Shown here: in pieces, positions 1-8,096 of the stretch
How positions within the stretch are numbered: the stretch's first letter is position 1
Layout: every line of letters starts with the position of its first letter
DNA from: Rectinema sp003452735
Lineage (GTDB): Bacteria > Spirochaetota > Spirochaetia > Treponematales > Rectinemataceae
Assembly (NCBI GenBank): GCA_035415815.1
Contig: DAOOGR010000008.1
Span: 1 to 47,405, forward strand
Direction: 5' to 3'
DNA: 47,405 bases
Notes under the pieces: generated by a model
Told to the model about the DNA's origin: nothing
The model's input: the letters and a program-made list of their open reading frames with translations, nothing else
Database searches by the model: none
Program-made: the position numbers and the translations under genes

Positions 1-1274
1 CCAGTCGAATAGACGGCAAGGATATCGCCTGGCATAGGATCGGGCAATGTTGCATCTTTGACTATTATGTCACCGGACTCACAATAGCGACCCGCAATCG
101 TCACTTTTCGCGGAGTTCGCTCTTTGCTCGAGTTCCATGTACGCAAGTCCTTATCGCCATGGCTTTCTTTCATAACACCGGCCTCAGAATAATTTCCTTC
201 CTTTCTCATTTCCCCAGGCAGCTTTGAGAAACCTTGACTCACAGTCTCTACATGATATCGAGCATCATAAAGCGCAGGCCTTATATTGTCGCCCATACCG
301 CCGTCGACCGCGACATAGGTCCGCACACCAGGTATTTCCTTGACGGCGATAACCTTATAGAGCGTTATCCCCGCTTCTCCCACAATCCATCGCCCTGGTT
401 CGATGGCGCAGACTGGCATAGGCAGGTTTTCTTTCCGACTCCATTCTTGTACCATCTCCATCATAGGATCAAGAAAATCCTCAATGGCGGGCGCCTTATC
501 GGAAGGAAGATAGCGAATCCCAAAGCCTCCCCCAAAATTTAGCTCTTCCAGCTTAAGTCCGAATTCCTTCGAAAGCCTTTTTGCAAAACTCAACACAATT
601 TCGAGCGCTGCCAGATGCGAGGTGTTTTCCAAGAGCTGTGAGCCAATATGGAAATGCAATCCCAAAAACTCGACATGGGGACAGAGAGCGAGCGCATTCA
701 CATATCGCTCTGCTTCCGAAGGCTCAAGCGGAATGCCAAACTTCGAGTCGAGGCTTCCTGTGGAAATGAATCGATGGGTGTGGCTGTCTACTCCAGGAGC
801 AACGCGAAAGATTACCTGCTGATCTCTACCGAGTCTCTTTGCTTCCTGCTCGATTCTAAAGATCTCCTCGAGGTTGTCGACAGCGATCCGTCCCACTCCG
901 GAGCTAATGGCATAATGTAGCTCCTCGTCGGTTTTTGCATTTCCGTGGAATATAATGTCGGATGGAGGAATTCCTGCCTTCAATGCAGCGTAGAGCTCTC
1001 CCCCCGATACTACATCGACTCCAAGACCTTCTTCTTTGATTATTTTGAGCACATCGAGAGCCTGCAATGCTTTGCTTGCGTAATAGGCTCGGGTTCCTGG
1101 ATAGCGGGAAAGAAAAACCCTGTGCAGCTCTTCGCAGCGTTCACGGATGATAGTCTCGGACATCACATATAGCGGAGTGCCAAACTCATGAGCCAAGTAT
1201 CCTAGATCGACACCATCGAAACAGCATTTGGAGCCATCGATTAGAATGCCGGGTGGGAAAGGCATATCCATCAT
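1..1274 (-). CDS. lysA: Diaminopimelate decarboxylase, C-terminus cut by window edge
   Basis: LysA decarboxylates meso-diaminopimelate to L-lysine with PLP, the last step of lysine synthesis. About 424 codons are visible and the frame is still open at base 1. Typical LysA is about 415-420 residues and the C-terminal TG-AY-x-x-S segment is not yet reached, so probably only a few tens of residues are missing. The PLP lysine lies in YYASKAL (K near 68). HFHIGSQ, the glycine-rich GGGFGI, EPGR and CESGD (the active-site Cys region of fold-type III decarboxylases) follow in order. The start is an ATGATG pair preceded by GGAGGAAGCA, a good Shine-Dalgarno. It is divergent from the amidotransferase-like gene at 1372. 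Identification is firm. Confidence 0.95.
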   Translation of the reverse strand, partial: MMDMPFPPGILIDGSKCCFDGVDLGYLAHEFGTPLYVMSETIIRERCEELHRVFLSRYPGTRAYYASKALQALDVLKIIKEEGLGVDVVSGGELYAALKAGIPPSDIIFHGNAKTDEELHYAISSGVGRIAVDNLEEIFRIEQEAKRLGRDQQVIFRVAPGVDSHTHRFISTGSLDSKFGIPLEPSEAERYVNALALCPHVEFLGLHFHIGSQLLENTSHLAALEIVLSFAKRLSKEFGLKLEELNFGGGFGIRYLPSDKAPAIEDFLDPMMEMVQEWSRKENLPMPVCAIEPGRWIVGEAGITLYKVIAVKEIPGVRTYVAVDGGMGDNIRPALYDARYHVETVSQGFSKLPGEMRKEGNYSEAGVMKESHGDKDLRTWNSSKERTPRKVTIAGRYCESGDIIVKDATLPDPMPGDILAVYST

Positions 1275-1359
1275 TGCTTCCTCCATCTCCACTTTACTTG
1301 CACTTTTCTCGTTATTCCAGCACTTTAGGCTTGCACTATACCTTGCAAACCCGATTGGC

Positions 1360-1371
1360 TACAATAACTGC
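1360..1371 (+). promoter_or_regulatory. Putative leaderless -10 element before the C26 hydrolase
   Basis: TACAAT at 1360-1365 is followed by 6 nt and then ATG at 1372. No Shine-Dalgarno is present. There is no good -35 at 17 nt, so this is one of the weaker examples of the leaderless arrangement seen elsewhere in the window. Confidence 0.4.
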
Positions 1372-2124
1372 ATGAAAAAACCTATTATCGGCATTACGAG
1401 CTTTATTGATCGCTCTCGACAATCGGTACCTTATTTTTCTCTCAAAGAATCCTATGTAAAAGCAATAGAAATGGCCGGCGGCATTCCCGTGATCCTCTCT
1501 GCCACGAGCCCAGATGTGGTAAATGCACTCATTCCTACACTAGACGGCTTAGTGTTTTCGGGTGGAGGCGATATCGCACCTTGGCTTTTCGGCCAGGAAC
1601 CGCTTGTGGGTCTTGGTTCCTTCGATACTGTGCGCGACGAATGGGAGATCGAGCTCTGCAATCGAGCTTGGGAAGCAAGAATACCCATGCTGGGCATCTG
1701 TAGGGGTTGTCAGCTCATGAATGTCGCACGCGGCGGAAGCCTTTTGCAGGATATCGAGCGCAGCAATCCAGCGGCTCTCCTTCACAATCCGCAGATAGCC
1801 CATGATGAGCTACATCATCATATCATAATCGAAAGAGATAGCATTCTTTTCGAGCTTTTCGAGACCGAAAGCCTCTTGGTAAATAGTTTCCATCACCAGG
1901 CTGTGGACAAAGTCGCGAGCGATTTCAAGATCACAGCGCGCGGCACAGATGGCATAATCGAGGCGCTTGAGCCTATAGAATCTGGACGATTCGCTCTCGC
2001 ACTGCAATTCCATCCAGAAGGGCTTTTCCTTCGGTACGGTGCGTTCCTAAAACCTTTCTCTGCTTTGATAGCAGCCAGCTGCAAAGGAGACCTTACCGGA
2101 GAGTCATCTCTGAGCCATTCTTGA
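1372..2124 (+). CDS. Class I glutamine amidotransferase-like hydrolase (peptidase C26, PuuD-like)
   Basis: The 250-residue protein has the C26 family layout. SGGGDI is near residue 63. The nucleophile elbow GICRGCQ has Cys about 110, and the catalytic His-Glu pair is in QFHPEG (H214, E216). Relatives hydrolyse gamma-glutamyl amide bonds, for example gamma-glutamyl-GABA in putrescine breakdown or gamma-glutamyl peptides. No putrescine genes are nearby, so the substrate is not determined. The frame is open upstream, but ATG 1372 fits the family N-terminus (KKPIIGIT) and has a -10-like box exactly 6 nt before it. It is divergent from lysA and convergent with the M20 gene. Confidence 0.85.
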   Translation: MKKPIIGITSFIDRSRQSVPYFSLKESYVKAIEMAGGIPVILSATSPDVVNALIPTLDGLVFSGGGDIAPWLFGQEPLVGLGSFDTVRDEWEIELCNRAWEARIPMLGICRGCQLMNVARGGSLLQDIERSNPAALLHNPQIAHDELHHHIIIERDSILFELFETESLLVNSFHHQAVDKVASDFKITARGTDGIIEALEPIESGRFALALQFHPEGLFLRYGAFLKPFSALIAASCKGDLTGESSLSHS

Positions 2125-2190
2125 GCAATTTCTGAGCAATTTTTGAATTATTCTTTAGCCATTCCTTATAAATTCCTAGTTAGACACTTC

Positions 2191-3411
2191 CTAGCCCTGT
2201 TCCTGATTGCGGAATTGCAGAAAAGTTAGCGCTGAAGCCGCCTGAATCGCGACACCTATGGGAAGGCATGCTTCATCTATATCGAATTCCGCGGAATGAA
2301 GCGGATAGATTTTTTCCATTCTTGGCTTCCCACAGCCCAGATGCCAAAAAGTCCCCGGTCGCTCTCTAAGAAAATATGCAAAATCCTCGACCCCCAGATT
2401 GGGCTCTTGACGCATAATCACATTGGACTCTCCGAGAATGGATATAGCAGTAGCGCGTACCAGCTCCGTTGCGCTTTCGTCGTTTATGAGAACAGGATAG
2501 CTCGGACGAATATGGACTTCGCAGGAGGCACCGAAAGCCGCGGCTATTTCTGTACATATTTCTTTTACCCTCGTGCGCATAAAGCATCGGAGATCTTCCG
2601 AAAGAGTCCTAATTGTACCTATCATAATGACCTCGTTTGCCAGAATATTGCTGCGCACTCCTCCTTGAATCTTGCCTATTGTAATTACGGCATTATCGAG
2701 AGCCGAAATCGAGCGAGAAACTATGGTTTGAAGGGCTTGAATTATGGAAGCCGAAACGACGATAGCATCCACACCTTGTTCTGGATAGGCAGCATGGGAG
2801 CTTCTGCCTTTGACCACGATTTCCAAGCTGTCGGAAGCTCCATAGAAGGGACCGATCTTGACTTCTGCCATGCCGGCGGGAAGTTCCGGAACAACATGGA
2901 GACCGAGCACCAGATCGACATGCGGATTTTCGAGACAGCCAGCCTCGATCATGGGCTTAGCACCGCCGGTAGTCTCTTCTGCGGGCTGGAAAAGAAATTT
3001 CACCGATCCGGAGAAATCCTGCCTGTGAGCTGCAAGCAATTTCGCTACGCCGAGCGCTACTGTCATATGAGCATCGTGGCCGCAGGCATGCATGTAGCCA
3101 TGGTGGAGCGAAGCATAGGGCCGATCGGAAGGCTCCTCTATAGGTAGAGCATCCATGTCCGCGCGAAAAGCAACGCAGTGCCCAGGTTTTTTTCCTTCCA
3201 GAAGGCCTACAATGGCAGTTCCATAGCTTCTTCTATAAGGTATATTCATTTCTTCGAGCAGCTTACAGATGAGATTCGATGTCTTTTGTTCCTTGTTCCC
3301 TGGTTCAGGAATCCGGTGCAGAGACCTGCGCACTTCTATGAGCCATTCTTCCATGGCTTTAGATTCTAAAAGCACTTCTTGTAAAAACGATGGATTGTTC
3401 CATGGCGCCAT
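2191..3411 (-). CDS. M20 family metallo-amidohydrolase (IAA-amino acid hydrolase / N-acetyl-diaminopimelate deacetylase type)
   Basis: This is a di-metal peptidase of the M20 family, about 406 residues. MHACGHDAH (near 107-115) and FQPAEE (near 141-146) supply metal ligands and the general-base Glu. A dimerisation insert follows (GRSSHAAYPEQGVDA). The subgroup removes acyl groups from amino acids. It lies immediately downstream of dapF and alr and near lysA, which suggests N-acetyl-L,L-diaminopimelate deacetylase of the acetylase lysine branch. That role is inferred from context only. The ATG at 3411 lies 1 nt past the dapF stop with GGGGA 5 nt upstream. An in-frame ATG at 3423 would overlap dapF and has poorer spacing. 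Confidence 0.83.
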   Translation of the reverse strand: MAPWNNPSFLQEVLLESKAMEEWLIEVRRSLHRIPEPGNKEQKTSNLICKLLEEMNIPYRRSYGTAIVGLLEGKKPGHCVAFRADMDALPIEEPSDRPYASLHHGYMHACGHDAHMTVALGVAKLLAAHRQDFSGSVKFLFQPAEETTGGAKPMIEAGCLENPHVDLVLGLHVVPELPAGMAEVKIGPFYGASDSLEIVVKGRSSHAAYPEQGVDAIVVSASIIQALQTIVSRSISALDNAVITIGKIQGGVRSNILANEVIMIGTIRTLSEDLRCFMRTRVKEICTEIAAAFGASCEVHIRPSYPVLINDESATELVRATAISILGESNVIMRQEPNLGVEDFAYFLRERPGTFWHLGCGKPRMEKIYPLHSAEFDIDEACLPIGVAIQAASALTFLQFRNQEQG

Positions 3412-3412
3412 A

Positions 3413-4381
3413 TCAATCCCCATTCTCTTTCATATTCATAGCAAGACGCATCAAATACGGTGAAAATACAAGGTCAAATGACCGCACGGCTGGACCGGTC
3501 ATTCTTATATTTGGCTCGCGCATATCTATAGTTAGCGCTCCGCCAGGCATTTTCACTGTTACCTCATCATCTACGAGCCCGAGTCTTCTGGCTGCCACCG
3601 CAGCTGCACAGGAAGACGAGCCGCTTGCGAGAGTATAACCCGCACCTCGTTCCCAGATTTCTATTCTGATCGTCTTTCTGTCGATCACTTCCAAGAATTG
3701 CACGTTAGTTCGGTTAGGAAAATCAGGATGATTCTCTACTAAAGGCCCAATACTACGCGCTAGCTCTTCGGTAGGGTGCTGGATTAAGAGCACGCAATGC
3801 GGATTGCCCATCGATACCCTTACTGTCCGAAACTCAATGCCATCGATCGTAAGCGTGGAACTGCCTGGCAGGAATCGGGGCTCTCCCATCGATACTTCTA
3901 TATGGCGCTCTTCATGGCGCTCTTCCAAATCTTCATTGTGCTTTTCGCTATCTTCATCGCGCTCTTCTTCGTAGCCTTCTTCTCTAGAGCACGCGTCATC
4001 GGCGTATATGTCCTTGGTGGCAAGTATTCGGCACTCGACCATGCCGCCCTTGGTCTGCACTTGAAAAGGCTCATCTGCCACAAGTCCGCGCTCATAGAGA
4101 TAAAGCGAAAATATCCTTAGTCCATTGCCAGACTTTTCCGCCTCCGAGCCATCGGGATTGAATATGCGCAGTCCGAATGGACTACCAACTACCAAGGAGG
4201 ATGGCGATAGAATAGGCCCATATAAAATACCATCAGAGCCCACTCCTCTGTTTCTGTCGCATAAGGCAGAGATTGCGGAAGCAGAAAGCGATATTCGAAC
4301 TTCTGCCGGATCGACGACAAGATAATCGTTGCCCAATGCCTGGTATTTGTGGGCATGAAAACCTTGAGGCAAGACACTCAT
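3413..4381 (-). CDS. dapF: Diaminopimelate epimerase homologue with both catalytic cysteines replaced by serine
   Basis: DapF interconverts L,L- and meso-diaminopimelate using two cysteines as acid and base. The fold markers are all present: ALGNDYLVVD, CDRNRGVGSDG, NPDGSEAE, MGNPHC, NVQFLEV and ERGAGYT. However, the first cysteine position (normally CGNG) is SGNG with Ser about 84 (TCT). The second (normally ACGTG) is ASGSS with Ser about 253 (AGC). The protein is 322 residues against the usual 270-280, because of an acidic low-complexity insert at about 128-163. ATG 4381 has AGAGGA 6 nt upstream; an ATG at 4387 would make an ATGA overlap with alr but has no spacing to that site. It is in operon with alr and the M20 gene. 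It may be a Ser-dependent subfamily or a neofunctionalised epimerase. Confidence 0.85.
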   Translation of the reverse strand: MSVLPQGFHAHKYQALGNDYLVVDPAEVRISLSASAISALCDRNRGVGSDGILYGPILSPSSLVVGSPFGLRIFNPDGSEAEKSGNGLRIFSLYLYERGLVADEPFQVQTKGGMVECRILATKDIYADDACSREEGYEEERDEDSEKHNEDLEERHEERHIEVSMGEPRFLPGSSTLTIDGIEFRTVRVSMGNPHCVLLIQHPTEELARSIGPLVENHPDFPNRTNVQFLEVIDRKTIRIEIWERGAGYTLASGSSSCAAAVAARRLGLVDDEVTVKMPGGALTIDMREPNIRMTGPAVRSFDLVFSPYLMRLAMNMKENGD

Positions 4382-4383
4382 GA

Positions 4384-5508
4384 TCATTCCTCTTGTGGTT
4401 TTGTATCGATGTGAACGCGGGGCACTCGCTTTGAGATCATACATACCACTTCGTAATCGATAGTTGAAAGCAGACTCGATATCTCCGAAACAGGAAGAGC
4501 CTGCCCACCAAATAGCAAAACTTCGTCGCCAACTCGCGCTCCTGCTATGCCAGTAAGATCTATCATGGTCATGTCCATGCATACACGACCCACGACTGGT
4601 GCGCGGACTCCATGAATCAATACCGAGGCACGATTCGAAAGGGCTCTCGGATAGCCATCTGCATAACCTATTGGCAAGAGGCCAATTCTGCTGCGACGCT
4701 TTGTGGTGAAAGTCCGACCATAGCTTATAGATTCTCCGGCGGGCACCTCCCTTATATGTACAATGCCAGTCGTAAGCGCCAAGGCAGGCTCGAAACCTTC
4801 CGGAAGCTCCATATCCGGCGCAGGTTTCAGCCCATAGAGCAGAATACCGGGCCGCACCATATCGAGTCTCGTTTTTGGATGCAGAACCATGCCGGCACTG
4901 TTAGCGATATGGCGATATTTCGGGATAATCCCTGCCTGCGCAAAACTGTCGAGCGCCTTGGAAAAGCGCTTCATCTGAAGATCGGTGAATGAAGGATCGG
5001 GATTATCGGCATCTGCAAAGTGAGAGTATATGCCTTCCACGAATATTTCTGGGTAGTCGGCAAGCAGCCCGGCAAATGACCTGGATTTTGTCCATGGGAG
5101 CCCTTGTCGATTCATGCCAGTATCTATCTTGATATGAGCTTTTGCTTTCTTACCGACGCTTTTGGCGGCAGAAGCTAATATGCGCACATGCTCTTCGGTA
5201 TAGATTGTCTGAGCGCAGCCTAGTCGTATAGCAAGAGAGGATGATGAATGCTCCGGCGCGCCAAAGATGAGAATAGGCATTTGAATGCCAGACTCTCTTA
5301 AATCGAGCGCCTCTTTTGCCAGAGCAACCGAACAATACTGCGCTCCTTCGCGTTCGAGTTCATGAGCTATTGCGAGTGCACCATGTCCGTAAGCATCTGC
5401 CTTTATCACAGGGCAGACAATGCTCCCCTGAGCCATATCTCTAAGGTAGCGGTAATTTGTCCTGATGGCGGCAAGATCGACCCATGCCGTCGTCGCACGA
5501 TGATCCAT
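4384..5508 (-). CDS. alr: Alanine racemase
   Basis: Alr makes D-alanine for peptidoglycan using PLP. At 374 residues it is the usual length. The PLP lysine is in VIKADAYGHGA (K36). The second catalytic base Tyr lies in the SYGRTF region near 265, and VCMDMTMID marks the C-terminal beta domain. It begins 3 nt after the nagA stop, with AAGGA about 7 nt before ATG, and ends just before dapF. This suggests a nagA-alr-dapF-M20 transcript joining amino-sugar recycling to peptidoglycan amino acids. Confidence 0.95.
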   Translation of the reverse strand: MDHRATTAWVDLAAIRTNYRYLRDMAQGSIVCPVIKADAYGHGALAIAHELEREGAQYCSVALAKEALDLRESGIQMPILIFGAPEHSSSSLAIRLGCAQTIYTEEHVRILASAAKSVGKKAKAHIKIDTGMNRQGLPWTKSRSFAGLLADYPEIFVEGIYSHFADADNPDPSFTDLQMKRFSKALDSFAQAGIIPKYRHIANSAGMVLHPKTRLDMVRPGILLYGLKPAPDMELPEGFEPALALTTGIVHIREVPAGESISYGRTFTTKRRSRIGLLPIGYADGYPRALSNRASVLIHGVRAPVVGRVCMDMTMIDLTGIAGARVGDEVLLFGGQALPVSEISSLLSTIDYEVVCMISKRVPRVHIDTKPQEE

Positions 5509-5511
5509 GAC

Positions 5512-6852
5512 TCAGTCCTTCTTTTGTAACCGACGTACCTGAAATCTGTTGCCGAGCAAGTCGTCTTTCTTAAAGCCATTCTCAGAAGCCAGAAGCGCTT
5601 TCGGTCTTACGGCAGTTTCCAAGTCCTTATCCCAAAGAAATATATCGGCCATTTTGCCAACTTCGATTGAACCATATTCTTTATCCAGCCCTAGCGCCTT
5701 GCGCGGAACCAAAGACATCGCTCTGACTGCGCGCCATAGCGGAACTTCCGCCTCAAAACAATAATTCTTTACTATGTCAATTCCTAGCATATTGGAGCCC
5801 ATGAGGACATCCGAATCTGCATACCTCACGCCTCGCTTAGAGGAGACAACTCTCCGCCCATAATACGAGAAATCCCCGTATGGAAGCCCAGCCCCTATTA
5901 CGGCATCCGAAATCAGTATTAACGAATTCTCCGAAATCAAGCGAGAGCATAGCTTGAGACAGCTTTCGTTCACATGTATTCCATCGCCATTCAGTTCAAT
6001 ATAGTCCGGAGATTGCGAAAAAGCAAAATTGGCAAGCCCTCCTTCTCTATGATCGATCCCTGTCATAGCATTGAATAGATGAGTTATCGAAAAAGGATGA
6101 GGCGGAACATGTATCGAAGATAATTTCGCATCGGAATGGCCAAGGGAAACAAGCACAGCTTCGTTTTGGAATACTGGGTATATTAGATCGATACCATCCA
6201 ACTCGGGAGCCATTGCACAGATCTTAATCAGCCCTTTGGATATGTCGATAATATGCTCTGCAAGCTTGGGGTCCGGCTCTAGTATATTTTCTGGCATTAT
6301 GCCGCCGCGCTTCGAATGATTTACGAAAGGACCTTCGAGATATATCCCAGGAAGCCTCGATCGGGAAATTCCGCTTGCCAGGATTGCCTTAGTAAGCTCC
6401 GAGAGAACTTTTTCCTCCCAGAGAATCGTCGGCACATAGCACCCTACCCCTTTTGTCTCGAGAAAATCCGATATATGAAAGAGATCTTCCGGCCTTGAGA
6501 CCTTCTCGAACCCCCAAGATCCACAGCCATGTATGTGCATCTCCACTAAAGAAGGAAGCACAAAAGCTCCTTCTGCCTCGATTACAGGAGCATTCTCAAA
6601 TGCTGGATCGATCTGACGCGCTGGATCGATCTTGTAAGCCAATTCAATCTGAGATGGAGTGGAAAAACTCGTTTTTCCAGATGATTGAGAAGAAAGTTTT
6701 AATTTTTCGGATGATTTGCGCGGCTTGGAAGGGATTATTGCTGCAATTTTACCTTCTCGAACCGCCAGCACGGCCTTTGGCAATATCGAATCCGCAAGCA
6801 CAAGGTCGACGCCTTCCAGAACATAGGTGCCATTAAAATTATTGTACTCCAT
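5512..6852 (-). CDS. nagA: N-acetylglucosamine-6-phosphate deacetylase
   Basis: NagA removes acetate from GlcNAc-6-phosphate in amino-sugar and cell-wall recycling. The product is 446 residues from ATG 6852. The metal site MHIHGCG sits near residue 125, with LEGPF, LVSLGHSDA, THLFNAM, GDGIHV and ISDAV in family order. An extra polar stretch of about 45 residues, containing a short repeated IDPA motif, separates the N-terminal beta domain from the barrel. ATG 6852 is chosen because TTTACA (6884-6889), 17 nt, CACAAT (6861-6866) and 8 nt precede it. A GTG at 6948 would add 32 residues with no ribosome-binding site. First gene of the minus-strand alr-dapF cluster. Confidence 0.92.
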   Translation of the reverse strand: MEYNNFNGTYVLEGVDLVLADSILPKAVLAVREGKIAAIIPSKPRKSSEKLKLSSQSSGKTSFSTPSQIELAYKIDPARQIDPAFENAPVIEAEGAFVLPSLVEMHIHGCGSWGFEKVSRPEDLFHISDFLETKGVGCYVPTILWEEKVLSELTKAILASGISRSRLPGIYLEGPFVNHSKRGGIMPENILEPDPKLAEHIIDISKGLIKICAMAPELDGIDLIYPVFQNEAVLVSLGHSDAKLSSIHVPPHPFSITHLFNAMTGIDHREGGLANFAFSQSPDYIELNGDGIHVNESCLKLCSRLISENSLILISDAVIGAGLPYGDFSYYGRRVVSSKRGVRYADSDVLMGSNMLGIDIVKNYCFEAEVPLWRAVRAMSLVPRKALGLDKEYGSIEVGKMADIFLWDKDLETAVRPKALLASENGFKKDDLLGNRFQVRRLQKKD

Positions 6853-6860
6853 AAAAAAGT

Positions 6861-6889
6861 ATTGTGCCGATTCGATGTAGCCATGTAAA
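6861..6889 (-). promoter_or_regulatory. Putative nagA promoter (near-leaderless)
   Basis: On the minus strand TTTACA (6884-6889) is followed by a 17 nt spacer, CACAAT (6861-6866), 8 nt, and then the nagA ATG. The predicted leader is 0-2 nt. Consensus match is moderate. Confidence 0.45.
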
Positions 6890-6978
6890 GCCTCGTTCGG
6901 TTTATCAAGAAAACTCTGGAGAAAATACAGCTTGATTGCCCTTGCCACAAAATTGTAGTCGACCGCTTATATCATATG

Positions 6979-7007
6979 ATGACCAATTTTGAACTTTCAT
7001 ATATTAT
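6979..7007 (+). promoter_or_regulatory. Putative leaderless promoter of the HAD phosphatase gene
   Basis: ATGACC (6979-6984), 17 nt, TATTAT (7002-7007), 6 nt, then ATG 7014. There is no Shine-Dalgarno before the gene. It matches the TTGACC-17-TANNNT-6-start layout of tatD and pepP with one mismatch in the -35. Confidence 0.5.
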
Positions 7008-7013
7008 CGCCGC

Positions 7014-7832
7014 ATGACTGTCCCCAAAAACCTAAACCCATCCGAGCTAAGATTTATTGCAATGGATATGGATGGAACCATTCTCGATGAAGGATATCAA
7101 CTTTCTCCCTATGTGGCCAATACACTCAAGAAGCTTCAAAACCAAGGGAAAAAGCTCATCATAGCGACAGGGCGCGTATATACAGCTGCCAAAATAACCC
7201 TCGCAAATTCATTCGAGCCCGATGCCTTTGTATGCACGAATGGAGCCGATATCTTCGGTCCTGACGGTACAGCAATAGCTTACCATCATATTCCAGTCGA
7301 GGCTCTGCCAATACTCACCGAAGTGGGAAGACGCCATGATGTGCTTTTCTGTTGCTACATTGGGGAACAATGGATATATGACCGCTATTCGCCTCTTGTA
7401 GATTTTTACGAAAAGCGAACCGGCATGAAAGGCATTCAGAAGGACTTCGACTCACTCATAGGCGAAGATATTTTGAAATTTCTTGCTATTGGATCGAATG
7501 AAGAGCTTTTAGAGATGCGCGAAGAGTTGGCAAACTTAGCCGCCGACCTTCTAGACACGGTATTTTCTCATGAAACTATGCTCGAAATCGTTGCAAGGGG
7601 TGTTTCGAAGCGGCAAGGTCTCGAAGAATGCCTACGTTATTTAGGTGGTAGCCTAGAAGAGACAATTGCATTTGGCGATGCCGAAAATGATCTGGAGATG
7701 CTAAAAGCGGTAAAAGTTGGCGTTGCAATGGGAAATGCCCATACCTCGATTCAGACTGCGGTGCCGTATGTGACGGCCTCTGTGGACGACGACGGTGTGG
7801 CTCGTTTTCTGGAAGAACTCTTTGGAATATGA
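7014..7832 (+). CDS. Cof-type HAD superfamily phosphatase
   Basis: At 272 residues this is a HAD-IIB (Cof/YidA-like) hydrolase. Motif I is MDMDGT with the nucleophile Asp, motif II is IIATGR, and motif III/IV is GDAENDLEMLK followed by VAMGNA. Between them lies the C2 alpha/beta cap. Relatives dephosphorylate sugar phosphates or flavin and pyridoxal phosphates, and the substrate cannot be read from sequence. It stands alone, divergent from nagA and upstream of tRNA-Leu. The start is preceded by a promoter-like -10 at exactly 6 nt, suggesting a leaderless mRNA. Confidence 0.9.
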   Translation: MTVPKNLNPSELRFIAMDMDGTILDEGYQLSPYVANTLKKLQNQGKKLIIATGRVYTAAKITLANSFEPDAFVCTNGADIFGPDGTAIAYHHIPVEALPILTEVGRRHDVLFCCYIGEQWIYDRYSPLVDFYEKRTGMKGIQKDFDSLIGEDILKFLAIGSNEELLEMREELANLAADLLDTVFSHETMLEIVARGVSKRQGLEECLRYLGGSLEETIAFGDAENDLEMLKAVKVGVAMGNAHTSIQTAVPYVTASVDDDGVARFLEELFGI

Positions 7833-7896
7833 AATAGGATTCGATCGATGCACGACAATTCTATAACAAAGGTAATCGGCTTCTTCGATTGTCTTC

Positions 7897-7925
7897 TTGA
7901 CTGCTTTTTGTGCGCTAGTTAAAAT
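7897..7925 (+). promoter_or_regulatory. Promoter of tRNA-Leu
   Basis: TTGACT (7897-7902), a 17 nt spacer and TAAAAT (7920-7925). The -10 ends 13 nt before the mature tRNA 5' end, which is sensible for a short 5' leader removed by RNase P. Confidence 0.7.
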
Positions 7926-7938
7926 CTAGATTCAAATT

Positions 7939-8024
7939 GCCGGGGTGGTGGAATAGGTAGACACCAGGGACTTAAAATCCCTTGCTGCGCAAGCGGCGTG
8001 CGGGTTCGATGCCCGTCTCCGGCA
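7939..8024 (+). tRNA. tRNA-Leu (anticodon UAA)
   Basis: This is an 86-nt class II tRNA. Acceptor GCCGGGG pairs with CTCCGGC with one G-T. The anticodon stem AGGGA/TCCCT encloses loop CTTAAAA, giving anticodon TAA, which reads UUA and UUG. A long variable arm (GCTGCGCAAGCGGC) and the GTTCGAT T-loop follow. The discriminator base is A, and CCA is not encoded, so it must be added after transcription. Confidence 0.96.
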
Positions 8025-8096
8025 ATTTTTGATTATTTTATGACACTGCTATCGCTAGAAAATAATTTTTGGTTTTAGGATTCTTTTCATCGGATC

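Noticed and set aside
2296..3147. Long plus-strand open frame of 283 codons opposite the M20 gene.
   Set aside because: It is fully antisense to a well-supported metallo-hydrolase, has no family motif, and its composition mirrors the opposite strand. The same holds for the 267-codon frame at 8783-9586 opposite or alongside the permeases.
4388..4582. Upstream extension of dapF to 4582.
   Set aside because: It lies inside alr in another frame and has no DapF homology.
6853..6948. NagA start at GTG 6948.
   Set aside because: No ribosome-binding site, no homology in the extra 32 residues, and the promoter pair TTTACA/CACAAT would lie inside the gene.
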